Shown piece after piece: positions 27,190 to 36,234 of a stretch of DNA of 64,000 nt. The first letter of the stretch is position 1; each line of letters begins with the position of its first letter. The stretch covers positions 48,012 through 112,011 of the forward strand of contig JADGNQ010000006.1 of NCBI GenBank assembly GCA_017883385.1, written 5' to 3'. The translations under genes were made by a program, and so were the position numbers. This DNA is from Candidatus Sulfotelmatobacter sp. Lineage in GTDB: Bacteria; Acidobacteriota; Terriglobia; Terriglobales; Acidobacteriaceae. The notes under the pieces were generated by a model, which was given only the letters and a program-made list of their open reading frames with translations, did not search any database and was not told the origin of the DNA.

Positions 27190-27450
27190 ATGACCCAGCA
27201 AGTGCAGTCGACCAAAGAGCAGATTCGCGAGTTTGTCAGGGAAGCCGCGCAACGCAAGGGCGTCACCGATGTCACGGACACCCTTTCTCTGGTGCAAAGC
27301 GGAGTCATTGACTCGCTAGGAATCTTCCGCCTCGTTTCCTTTCTTGAAGAGAATTGCAAAGTGCGGATCGCGGACGAGGAAATTGTGGGAGAGAACTTCG
27401 AAACGATCGACGACATTGAACGCTTTGTGACCACCAAGCTCAGCAAGTAG
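27190..27450 (+). CDS. Stand-alone peptidyl carrier protein (PltL-like)
   Basis: 86 aa, a single four-helix carrier domain. Ser42 in GVIDSLG is the phosphopantetheine site, followed by the helix IFRLVSFLEENCKVRI. GGGAGG three bases before the ATG is a strong ribosome binding site. Lying directly after the proline-activating enzyme and its dehydrogenase, it is the expected holder of the prolyl/pyrrolyl group. No phosphopantetheinyl transferase is in the window, so one must act from elsewhere. Confidence 0.88.
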   Translation: MTQQVQSTKEQIREFVREAAQRKGVTDVTDTLSLVQSGVIDSLGIFRLVSFLEENCKVRIADEEIVGENFETIDDIERFVTTKLSK

Positions 27451-27499
27451 ACGCAACCGCGACGCGGCTGGCAGTCGCCGCAGCAAACGAGTAAAAATC

Positions 27500-29353
27500 A
27501 TGTCTGAATTGCACGCCACTCTCGATATCGCCTCCGCCTTGCCGGTCTCGCGGTGCGTTGCGGAACAGGCAAGCGACAGACCAGAAGCGATGGCCGTCGC
27601 TTCCGGTTGTGGCAATCTGACTTATTCTGAACTGGACCGCCGGGCCAACCAACTGGCGCATCATCTGGGCAAGATGGGGGTGGGCCGCGAGAAGCTGGTT
27701 GGTCTGTACATGGATCGCTCTCTGGAAATGATTGTGGCGGCGCTCGGCATCTTGAAGAGCGGCGCTGCCTATTTGCCGCTGGATCCGGCGATGCCGTTGG
27801 AGCGGCTCGAGTTTGTGTTGCGGGATGCAGATGTGGCCGCAGTAATTACGCGGCAGAGCCTGCAGAGTCGCCTGCCTTCCGGCTCATGGCAGGTTGTGAA
27901 CTTCGACCGGGATCGTGAGCTGCTGGGCCAGTACTCAACGCAGTCCCTGCCGATTGAGATTGGGCCGCAAGATTTGGCCTATGTCATTTACACCTCGGGA
28001 TCGACCGGACAGCCCAAGGGAGTGGAAATAACCCATACCGGATTGCAGAACTTGATCGCGTGGCACGTCAAAGCGTTTGCAGTGACTTCCGAAGATCGTG
28101 CCAGCCATCAGGCGGCGCTGGGGTTCGACGCAGCCGTTTGGGAGCTTTGGCCCTACCTGGCAGCGGGCGCGAGCGTGCATTTGATCGACGAGACTGTGCG
28201 GGGAAATCCGCAAAAGATTCGCGACTGGATGGTGGCGCAGCGAATTACGATCGCATTTCTTGCGACGCCCCTTGCGGAAAGCATCATGCTTTTGGACTGG
28301 CCGCGCAGCACGGCGGTGCGCACACTGCTTACGGGTGCGGATACACTGCACCGGCGTCCATCGTCGAAGTTGCCGTTCGTTCTCGTTAACAACTACGGGC
28401 CGACCGAGTGCACGGTGGTCGCCACGTCGGGCGTGGTAGCGGCGGATGGGTCGGCGAGCGAGAGGCCTTCGATTGGCAAACCGATCGACAACATCGTCGC
28501 CTACATCGTCGACGAGCACCTGCAGCCGGTTGCGCCGGGAACGCCGGGAGAACTCTGCCTCGCCGGGCCGGGCTTGGCGCGAGGATATCGTCGCCAGCCG
28601 GGGCTCACCGAAGAGAAGTTCGTGAGCGATGCGTCGGTATCCGGCGGACGGTTGTACCGTACTGGGGATTTGGCGAGTTTGCTTCCAAACGGGGAAATCC
28701 AGTTTCTGGGCCGCACTGACGAGCAGATCAAAGTGAGGGGATATCGGGTGGAGCCGGAAGAAATTGTCCGCGCGCTCGACCACCACGCCGAAGTCGCATG
28801 CAGTGCGGTGGTTGCGATCGACGATGGTGGGGAAGACAAGCGCCTGGCCGCGTACCTGGTGACGACTCCCGGATCGACTCTTACGGCGGGACAGTTGCGC
28901 AGTTTTCTGCAATCGCGGTTACCCGACTATATGATTCCCGCGGCATTCGTAAGAGTAGAGAGTCTGCCGCTTACGAACAACGGCAAGGTGGATCGGGCGG
29001 CGCTTCCAGCGCCGGATGACAGCAACGTGATTCGCGAAGCAGCCTATGTTGCGCCCGCAGGAATTGTGGAGCAGCGCCTCGCGGGGATCATCGCACCGTT
29101 GTTGCACGTGGATCGCGTCGGCGCCAACGACAACTTCTTTCTGCTGGGCGGCCATTCGCTGCTGGGAACGCAGCTGGTGACCAGGATCGGCGAAGCATTT
29201 GGCGTGGAATTATCCCTGCTCTCTCTGTTCGACCATCCCACGTTGGCCGGTATGGCGCGGGAAATCGAGAGACTGGCGCAGGAAAAAATCGAAAGCATGA
29301 GCACGCAGGAAGTTTTGCAAGCTCTGTCGCAGGGAGACGCAAGGAACCAGTAG
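27500..29353 (+). CDS. NRPS adenylation-thiolation didomain, predicted leucine-activating
   Basis: 617 aa. The A domain covers about residues 15-505 (YTSGSTGQPKGVEI, YRTGDL, NNGKVDR) and the T domain about 515-595, with Ser553 in LGGHSLL. There is no condensation domain. The specificity residues by alignment to GrsA are D210, A211, W214, F253, L277, G279, N298, V306, V307 and K496. This is identical to the textbook leucine code. A-T didomains without C, next to a P450, often hold an amino acid for beta-hydroxylation (NovH/NovI pattern). Its TAG stop overlaps the GTG of the next gene by one base, so the two are co-translated. Confidence 0.9.
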   Translation: MSELHATLDIASALPVSRCVAEQASDRPEAMAVASGCGNLTYSELDRRANQLAHHLGKMGVGREKLVGLYMDRSLEMIVAALGILKSGAAYLPLDPAMPLERLEFVLRDADVAAVITRQSLQSRLPSGSWQVVNFDRDRELLGQYSTQSLPIEIGPQDLAYVIYTSGSTGQPKGVEITHTGLQNLIAWHVKAFAVTSEDRASHQAALGFDAAVWELWPYLAAGASVHLIDETVRGNPQKIRDWMVAQRITIAFLATPLAESIMLLDWPRSTAVRTLLTGADTLHRRPSSKLPFVLVNNYGPTECTVVATSGVVAADGSASERPSIGKPIDNIVAYIVDEHLQPVAPGTPGELCLAGPGLARGYRRQPGLTEEKFVSDASVSGGRLYRTGDLASLLPNGEIQFLGRTDEQIKVRGYRVEPEEIVRALDHHAEVACSAVVAIDDGGEDKRLAAYLVTTPGSTLTAGQLRSFLQSRLPDYMIPAAFVRVESLPLTNNGKVDRAALPAPDDSNVIREAAYVAPAGIVEQRLAGIIAPLLHVDRVGANDNFFLLGGHSLLGTQLVTRIGEAFGVELSLLSLFDHPTLAGMAREIERLAQEKIESMSTQEVLQALSQGDARNQ

Positions 29354-32300
29354 TGGCCATCGGCACCCCATCATTGTCGCGGGCGGAAGATCCCAACGCC
29401 GCTCTCAGCCTGTATCACCTGCTCGACCAACAGGTGCTGGCGAATCCGTATCCTCTGTTCCACCGCTTGCGGAGAGAGGATGCGGTGCACTGGGATCCGT
29501 TTCTGCATGCCTGGATCGTGACGCGCTACGCGGACGTCCTGGAAGTGCTACACACGTTTTCCGCGGACCGCACTCCGTCGCCGGAGCAGCTCACGGCCAT
29601 GGGACTGTCACGTCTGAGTCCGATCGCGCAGCTGATGGTGAAGCAGATGTTGTTCATGGATGCTCCGGCGCACACGCGGCTGCGCAGTCTGGCGTCCAAG
29701 GCTTTTTCGCCGGCCCGGGTTGAAGCGCTGCGCTCGCACATTCAGGGCATCATGAATCGCCTGCTCGACAAGGTTGCGGGCAACGGCCGCATGGATGTGA
29801 TTGCCGAGTTGGCCGAGCCTTTGCCGTCCATCGTGACCGCGGAAATGTTGGGAGTGCCGGTAGCGGATTCGACGCACCTGAAAACCTGGTCTGCGAATTT
29901 CGCCGAGATGTTGGGAAACTTCCAGCACAATCCGGAGCACACACCGCTGATGTTGCAGACCGTCGAGGACATGACGGCCTACTTCCGGGACATGGTCCGG
30001 CAAGTGAAGGAAACGCCGCGCGAGGGCCTGATTCATTCGTTGCTCACGAGCGAAATTGACGGCGACCACCTGACGGACGAAGAAGTCGTCGCCAACACGA
30101 TCGTGACGATGGTCGGCGGGCAGGAGACGACCACCAACCTCATCGGCAATGGATTGTTAACGCTGTTGCGGCATCCGGCTGAGTTGGCGAAACTGCGCGG
30201 AGATTTGTCGCTGGTTCCTTCTGCAGTGGAGGAGATGTTGCGTTACGAGAGTCCGAGCCAGCACACGGCACGGCTGGCGCCGTCCGATCGGGAACTGGGT
30301 GGCAAGCTCATCACGAAACGGCAAGCTGTGATTGCGGTGATGGCGGCGGCCAATCGCGATCCGGAGAGGTTTGCCGATCCGGACCGCTTCGACATTACGC
30401 GCGCCGACAACCGGCACCTGGCGTTCGGCTATGCAGCCCACTTCTGCTTTGGGGCGCCGTTGGCGCGAATTGAAGCGCAGATCGCCTTCCAAACGTTGCT
30501 GCGTCGCCTGCCGGAGATCCGGTTGGAGCTGCAAGAGTTGGTCTGGCGGTCGAACCTGGGCCTGCGCGGTTTGAAGTCGCTGTGGGTTTCGTTTGGAGAC
30601 GAGACGAGCGCGAAACCGACCGACAAAGAAGATCGTGCTCCTGTAAACGGGAAACCGGCGCCCGCCGCAGACGCGGAAAAGAGTGTGGCTGGAGCGACGC
30701 AGGCGCGAAGTGCCTTGCTGGAGCGGCTTCTCTCGGGCACTGCCCGGCAGCAGCATATACCGCGTCGTTCCGCATCGGAGCCGGTGCCGCTTTCCGACGC
30801 GCAGGAACAGATCTGGTTGCACAGCGAGATCGCGCCGACCTCGCCGCTTTATAACGAGCCTGTGATTCTGTACCGGCGCGGAGCGCTGGACGCGGGCATT
30901 CTCGAACGCAGCCTGACGGCGGTGATTCGCCGGCATGAAGCCTGGCGGACGAACTTCGACCTAGCTGGTGGACAGCCAGTACAGATCGTGCGTCCCGCTC
31001 CGGAAATCAAGTTGCCGGTAGTCGACCTGAGGAGCGTGCCCGAATCCGATCGCGAAGCCGAGGCGCGTCGCCTGGCCGCAGAGCAGAGCAAGAAGCCTTT
31101 CGATCTTCGGCGGGACTCGCTCATCCGGGCCACGCTGGTGCAGATGGGGGATGCCGAGTATCAGGTCATCCTTACCTTGCACCACATCATTTTTGATGGT
31201 CTTTCGATTTACGGCGTGTTCCTGCCTGAGTTGATGACGTTCTATCGCGCGTTCTCTCACGGGCAAGAGCCGTCGTTGCCCGCGCTGCCGCTGCAGTATG
31301 GCGACTTCGCCGTCTGGCGGCGGAAGCAGTTACTGGAGAATGCACAAGCGCCGCAGATGGAATACTGGCGGAAGCATCTGGAGGGAAGGCTCCCGGTGCT
31401 GCAATTGCCGACGGATCATCCGCGGCCGGCCGTGCAGAGTTTTCGGGGAGCGATGCAACTCTTCCAGTTGCCGAGTGACCTGAGTACGTCGTTGCGGGAA
31501 TTCAGCCGCCGCGAGGGAACTACGCTCTTCATGACTTTGCTGGCGGCGTTCGCGACGCTGCTGCACCGCTACAGCGGGCAGATCGATTTCATCGTGGGCA
31601 CGGTCAGCGCGGGGCGCAAGCAGTCTGAACTTGAAGGACTTCTGGGATGTTTCCAGAACCCGTTGGCCTTGCGCATGGATTTGTCGGGGGACCCGACGTT
31701 CCAGGAATTCCTGCAGCGAGCGAAGAGTGTAACGCTGGGGGCGCTGTCGCACGACGATGTGCCCTTCAGCAGCCTGGTCAAGGAACTGCATCCGGACCGC
31801 GTGTTCAGCCACAACCCGCTGCTGCAAGTGTTGATTTCACTTTCTCCACCGGCCACGGTTGCCGAACCGGGCTGGGACGTGACGCAGATGGGCATTGATG
31901 TGGGCGTGGCGAAGTTCGATCTCGACCTTGAGCTCGACGATCGTCCAGACGGACTCCGTGGACGATTTGTCTACAACACCGACTTGTTCGATGCCTCCAC
32001 GATCAGGCGCATGACGAGCCACTGGGAAACACTTCTGGCAGCGATTGTCGAAGAGCCCCGGCAGGCAGTTTCCTCGGTGTCGATCCTGACAGCGGAAGAG
32101 ACGAAGCAGTTGGCGGACTGGAACCGTACCGAGACGGAATATCCGGCGCAATGTGTTCATCAGATGGTCGAGTTGCAGGCCAGCGTCAGACCCGACGCGG
32201 TCGCGGCTGTTCAGGAGAAGAACGCGCTGAGTTACCGCGAACTGAATGCCCGGGCGAATCAACTGGCGCACTACTTGCGGAAGCGCGGTGTGGGTGGCGA

Positions 32301-34737
32301 TGTTCCTGTCGGCGTCTGTTTGGAGAGCTCGCCGGACTTGGCCGTGGCTTTACTCGGAATTATGAAGGCTGGCGGGGCTTGCGTGCCGCTCGATCCCGGA
32401 TATCCCGAAGAGCGGTTGGCCTACATGCTGCAGGATGCGCAAGCGCCTGTGCTGATCACGCGTGAGGGAATGCTTCCCGAGGGAGCCAACGGGGCCGCTG
32501 TAGTCGTCGATCTGAGCGAGAGTCAGGAAGCGATTGCGCGCGAGAGCGATCGCAATCCAGAGCAGGTCACGACGCCGGAGAATCTGGCTTACATCATCTA
32601 CACCTCGGGGTCGACCGGGAAGCCGCGCGGTGTTCTGCTCACGCATCGCGGGCTGGTGAATCACAACACAGCGGCCATCAAGCTCTATGGGCTCACGGCG
32701 GCCGATCACGTTTTGCAGTTCTCGTCGGTCAGCTTTGACATTGCGGTCGAAGAGATGTTTCCCACGTTGTTGAGTGGCGGGACCGTGGTGTTCAAGACAG
32801 CAGAGATGCCGCTCACCGCAGTGGACTTTCTGAAGTGGATCCATGAGCGCCGAGTTACGGTGCTCGACTTGCCGACAGCGTTTTGGCACGAACTGGTGTA
32901 CCAGTTGTCGGAGAACCGCACGTCGTTGCCGCGGGAGTTGCGGCTGGTGATCGTGGGCGGAGAGAAGGCGGCCCCGGCGGCATTTCAGTCGTGGCGCAAA
33001 CTGACGCACGATCGCACGCATAACCGCGTGCGCTGGATCAACACCTACGGTCCGACCGAGGCCACCGTGATCGCGACCGCATTCGAGCCGGCAGGGGACG
33101 AAACTCCTGCGGTGCTGCCGATTGGCAAGCCCATCGCAAATGTTCAGATCCACATTCTGGATTCTTTGTTGCGCCCGGTTCCTATCGGTGTGCGCGGCGA
33201 ATTGCATATCGGCGGGGCTGGAGTGGCTCGTGGCTATCTAAACCGTCCGGAGTTGACGGAACAGAAATTTGTTCCTGATCCGTTTCGCAAGGAGCCGGGA
33301 GCGCGGTTGTATAAGACTGGCGACATGGCGAGATATCTCCCGACCGGCGACATTGAATTCCTCGGTCGCACCGACGACCAGATCAAGATTCGCGGGTTTC
33401 GTGTGGAGTTGGGAGAAATCGAAACCGTTTTGAGTCAGCACGCTGGTGTGCACGAGCCAGTAGTAGTGGCGCGGGAGGACGGGCGCGGGGAAAAGGTTCT
33501 CGTGGCGTACTACCTGGCCGCCCACCAGCCCGCACCCACGGCTTCGGTGTTACGGAGTTTCCTGAAAGACAAACTTCCCGAATACATGCTGCCCTCTGCG
33601 TTCATGGTGCTCGATGCGATGCCGATGACGCCCAATGGCAAAGTCGACCGCCGCGCGTTGCCCATGCCGCAGCAGGCGGACCTGACTCCGGCGACATGGC
33701 AATTCGTAGTTTCGAAAGACGAGTTGGAATTGCAGTTGGTCAAGATTTGGGAATCGGTGTTGGGGAAGTCGCCCATCGGAGTGCGGCAGAATTTCTTCGA
33801 TCTTGGTGGACATTCGCTGCTGGCGGTGCGGCTGATGCATCGGCTGGAACAGATCTTCGGGAAGAAGATGCCGATCACGACTTTGTTCATGGCACCAACC
33901 ATCGAGCAACTGGCGGAGCTTTTGCGGCGGGATGGCTGGTCGCCGTCGTGGTCGTCGCTAGTGCCGATTCAGCCGGAGGGCACGAAACCGCCGTTCTTCT
34001 GCATTCATGGCGCGGGTGGCACGGTGATCATTTATCGCGACTTGGCCCAGCATCTTGGCCCCGATCAGCCGGTGTATGGACTGCAGGCGCAGGGACTGGA
34101 TGGATCGCAGCAGCGTCTCCACACCGTCGAGGAAATGGCGGAACACTATCTGAGAGACATGCGAACGATTCAGCCGGAAGGGCCGTATTTCCTGGGCGGG
34201 TTGTCGTTTGGCGGGACGGTCGCTTTTGAGATCGCGCGGCTGCTACGTGCTGAAGGCGAAGAGGTCGGAGTGCTGGCGTTGTTCGATACCTTTGCCGGCA
34301 AGCACGAATCGAATCGCGAACTGCTGGTAAAGCTGTGGCAGTTACCCCTTTCCGAGAAAGTGTCATACGTCAGCCACAAGACCAGGCAGTATGCCAAGAC
34401 CCTGACGCGCAAACTCCAACATGGATTTCTGCCGCCGGCGCTGATTAAAGTGCGGGAGGGAATCCAGCAGGCGGGCGCGCGGTACACGGCCACACCGTAT
34501 GAAGGCTCAGTGGTGTTGTTCCGGGCTAGCCGAAAATCGTTACGCGGGACACACGATCCCTACGCGGGATGGAAGGAATTGGCCCTGGGAAGCCTGGAGA
34601 TTCACGAGATTCCCGGCGATCACGTCGGCATCGTCCTGGAGCCCCAGGTGCGCATCCTGGCGAAACACTTGAGGAATTGCATCGAGCGAGCCCAGGCCCA
34701 AACGAAGAATTCGCAGGAACAGCTCTGCACTCGTTGA
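29353..34737 (+). CDS. Cytochrome P450-NRPS fusion: P450-C-A-T-TE (1794 aa)
   Basis: Residues 1 to about 415 are a P450: I-helix GGQETTTN, EEMLRY (ExxR) and heme Cys365 in FGYAAHFCFGAPLAR, where the usual second Gly is Ala. A linker leads to a C domain (about 470-900) with HHxxxDG at H610 (LHHIIFDG). The A domain (about 930-1440) has YTSGSTGKPRG at 1083 and pocket residues D1129, I1130, E1133, D1172, I1200, G1202, T1231, V1239, I1240 and K1430. E1133 and D1172 suggest a basic amino acid. The T domain has Ser1488 (LGGHSLL). The thioesterase has nucleophile Ser1618 (GLSFGG) and His1757 (GDHVG). One C domain means one peptide bond before release. The GTG start overlaps the preceding stop. The P450 probably oxidises the Leu- or pyrrolyl-carrier substrate. 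Confidence 0.92.
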   Translation: MAIGTPSLSRAEDPNAALSLYHLLDQQVLANPYPLFHRLRREDAVHWDPFLHAWIVTRYADVLEVLHTFSADRTPSPEQLTAMGLSRLSPIAQLMVKQMLFMDAPAHTRLRSLASKAFSPARVEALRSHIQGIMNRLLDKVAGNGRMDVIAELAEPLPSIVTAEMLGVPVADSTHLKTWSANFAEMLGNFQHNPEHTPLMLQTVEDMTAYFRDMVRQVKETPREGLIHSLLTSEIDGDHLTDEEVVANTIVTMVGGQETTTNLIGNGLLTLLRHPAELAKLRGDLSLVPSAVEEMLRYESPSQHTARLAPSDRELGGKLITKRQAVIAVMAAANRDPERFADPDRFDITRADNRHLAFGYAAHFCFGAPLARIEAQIAFQTLLRRLPEIRLELQELVWRSNLGLRGLKSLWVSFGDETSAKPTDKEDRAPVNGKPAPAADAEKSVAGATQARSALLERLLSGTARQQHIPRRSASEPVPLSDAQEQIWLHSEIAPTSPLYNEPVILYRRGALDAGILERSLTAVIRRHEAWRTNFDLAGGQPVQIVRPAPEIKLPVVDLRSVPESDREAEARRLAAEQSKKPFDLRRDSLIRATLVQMGDAEYQVILTLHHIIFDGLSIYGVFLPELMTFYRAFSHGQEPSLPALPLQYGDFAVWRRKQLLENAQAPQMEYWRKHLEGRLPVLQLPTDHPRPAVQSFRGAMQLFQLPSDLSTSLREFSRREGTTLFMTLLAAFATLLHRYSGQIDFIVGTVSAGRKQSELEGLLGCFQNPLALRMDLSGDPTFQEFLQRAKSVTLGALSHDDVPFSSLVKELHPDRVFSHNPLLQVLISLSPPATVAEPGWDVTQMGIDVGVAKFDLDLELDDRPDGLRGRFVYNTDLFDASTIRRMTSHWETLLAAIVEEPRQAVSSVSILTAEETKQLADWNRTETEYPAQCVHQMVELQASVRPDAVAAVQEKNALSYRELNARANQLAHYLRKRGVGGDVPVGVCLESSPDLAVALLGIMKAGGACVPLDPGYPEERLAYMLQDAQAPVLITREGMLPEGANGAAVVVDLSESQEAIARESDRNPEQVTTPENLAYIIYTSGSTGKPRGVLLTHRGLVNHNTAAIKLYGLTAADHVLQFSSVSFDIAVEEMFPTLLSGGTVVFKTAEMPLTAVDFLKWIHERRVTVLDLPTAFWHELVYQLSENRTSLPRELRLVIVGGEKAAPAAFQSWRKLTHDRTHNRVRWINTYGPTEATVIATAFEPAGDETPAVLPIGKPIANVQIHILDSLLRPVPIGVRGELHIGGAGVARGYLNRPELTEQKFVPDPFRKEPGARLYKTGDMARYLPTGDIEFLGRTDDQIKIRGFRVELGEIETVLSQHAGVHEPVVVAREDGRGEKVLVAYYLAAHQPAPTASVLRSFLKDKLPEYMLPSAFMVLDAMPMTPNGKVDRRALPMPQQADLTPATWQFVVSKDELELQLVKIWESVLGKSPIGVRQNFFDLGGHSLLAVRLMHRLEQIFGKKMPITTLFMAPTIEQLAELLRRDGWSPSWSSLVPIQPEGTKPPFFCIHGAGGTVIIYRDLAQHLGPDQPVYGLQAQGLDGSQQRLHTVEEMAEHYLRDMRTIQPEGPYFLGGLSFGGTVAFEIARLLRAEGEEVGVLALFDTFAGKHESNRELLVKLWQLPLSEKVSYVSHKTRQYAKTLTRKLQHGFLPPALIKVREGIQQAGARYTATPYEGSVVLFRASRKSLRGTHDPYAGWKELALGSLEIHEIPGDHVGIVLEPQVRILAKHLRNCIERAQAQTKNSQEQLCTR

Positions 34738-34773
34738 ATCTGCTTCTTGGATAAGGAAAGACAAAACGCTCTC

Positions 34774-36141
34774 ATGAATTCGCAAGACTCTACAACGGCG
34801 GTGATGGAACAGACTGTGGCAGCTAGTCCAGCGCGCGGTCCGATGGGCAAGTTGCGCAAGGCGCTGCCTTGGGCGACCAAGGGCGGACTGGCGATCGTGG
34901 ATCAGGGTTTGATCTCGGGATCGAACTTTCTTCTGGGCATTTTGCTGGCGCGGTGGCTGGTTCCCGAACAGTACGGGGCGTACGCTCTGGCATTTTCTCT
35001 GTTCCTTCTGCTGTCGTTTCTGTATCACTCGATGCTGCTGGAGCCGATGGCTGTGTTCAGCGGCTCGGCGTATCACAAGTCTCTGCGGGGATATCTTGGC
35101 GCGCTGGTCTGGATTCATCTTGCGATTACTGCTCTGACGATTGTCTGTCTGGGTGGTGCGGCTGGGGTCGCGTTCCTGCGTGGAGAAGGGAATGGCCTGC
35201 CCGGAGCGCTGCTGGGCGTGACGATTGCCTCGCCGTGCATTTTGCTGTTCTGGCTGGCTCGCCGTGCCTACTACATGGAATTGAGTCCGGCGCGGGCCGC
35301 GACCGGAGCGTTCATTTACTGCGTTCTGCTCGTCTCTGGCTTGTTCCTGCTCTATCGCCGAGGGCTGCTCTCGCCGTTGACTGCGTATGAGCTGATGGCG
35401 ACGGGTGCGCTGGTTACGGCAGCTTATCTGTTCGCGAATCTGCGGAAGGTGCTCAGCTCCCAAGAGCCAGGACCGACAGCGCGGGAGGCGTGGCGCAAAC
35501 ATTGGGGCTACGGTCGTTGGGCGCTGGCCAGCGCCTTGGCCACGTGGATTCCGTATTACATGTACTATCCGCTCCTCAGCATGTGGTTCGGCATGGCGCC
35601 GGCGGGCCAGCTTCGGGCGCTGATGAATCTGGCGTTGCCGCTCGAGCAGAGCTTCACAGCACTCTCCTGCCTGTTTCTGCCGTACGCCGCGCGCCTTTGG
35701 GACGAAGAAGGTGCCAAGGGTAGCGCCATGATCACGCGACGTCTCACTCTGCTTTTCACAGTGGGCGCGGTGGTCTACTGGGCGGCGATGGTTCCGCTGA
35801 AGATGCAGGTGTTTCATCTGCTATACGGCGGGAAGTATCTAGAGGTCGCATATCTGATTCCGCTGGTCGCACTGGAGACGACGTTGTGGAGCGCAGCGTT
35901 TGGTCCGACGATCGTGCTACGGGCGATGGAAGCTCCCCAGTTGGTGTTTCAGGCGCGGTTGGCGGCCAGTGCATTGTCTCTCGTCGTGGGTCTGCCGCTG
36001 ACTTTCAAATATGGCTTGTGGGGATGCGTGGTCGGGATTGTGGTGACGAACGCTGTTGGCTTCGTCATGTGCATGGCACTGTTGCGGCGCAGGGTTTCGA
36101 ATCGCGCATTGCTGGAACCGGCTGGCGCGGAATCTTCCTAG
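34774..36141 (+). CDS. Wzx-type polysaccharide flippase (MOP superfamily)
   Basis: About 455 aa with some 12 predicted TM helices, beginning GGLAIVDQGLISGSNFLLGI followed by LLARWLVPEQYGAYALAFS, which is typical of Wzx/RfbX proteins. It should flip the polyprenyl-linked repeat unit across the inner membrane. It directly follows the NRPS genes (36 bases), so peptide export by this protein is a possible alternative role. The ATG at 34774 is favoured; a TTG at 34747 would add nine residues. Confidence 0.85.
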   Translation: MNSQDSTTAVMEQTVAASPARGPMGKLRKALPWATKGGLAIVDQGLISGSNFLLGILLARWLVPEQYGAYALAFSLFLLLSFLYHSMLLEPMAVFSGSAYHKSLRGYLGALVWIHLAITALTIVCLGGAAGVAFLRGEGNGLPGALLGVTIASPCILLFWLARRAYYMELSPARAATGAFIYCVLLVSGLFLLYRRGLLSPLTAYELMATGALVTAAYLFANLRKVLSSQEPGPTAREAWRKHWGYGRWALASALATWIPYYMYYPLLSMWFGMAPAGQLRALMNLALPLEQSFTALSCLFLPYAARLWDEEGAKGSAMITRRLTLLFTVGAVVYWAAMVPLKMQVFHLLYGGKYLEVAYLIPLVALETTLWSAAFGPTIVLRAMEAPQLVFQARLAASALSLVVGLPLTFKYGLWGCVVGIVVTNAVGFVMCMALLRRRVSNRALLEPAGAESS

Positions 36142-36195
36142 GAGTGTGCAAGACATTGCACTTTCGCGCAGACGCGAAGTCAATTCTAGGCATGC

Positions 36196-36200
36196 AAGGA
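36196..36200 (+). promoter_or_regulatory. AAGGA ribosome binding site preceding a non-standard ATC start candidate
   Basis: AAGGA is spaced seven bases before ATC at 36208, which opens a frame reading I-N-K-L-S-R-V-V-L into the xylanase. The GTG at 36235 has no comparable site. The spacing makes the upstream codon a serious start candidate. Confidence 0.4.
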
Positions 36201-36234
36201 TATTAGAATCAACAAGTTAAGCAGAGTCGTTTTA

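Noticed and set aside
25547..27450. D-alanylation pair DltA/DltC (ligase plus carrier)
   Set aside because: The sizes fit, but no DltB or DltD is present, the pocket residues match the proline code, and a prolyl-PCP-type dehydrogenase lies directly upstream.
29353..34737. Two separate genes joined by a sequencing error between the P450 and the NRPS part
   Set aside because: The frame is open without any stop through a plausible Ala/Lys-rich linker, and no internal ribosome binding site with a start was found near 30.6-30.75 kb. It remains worth confirming with reads.
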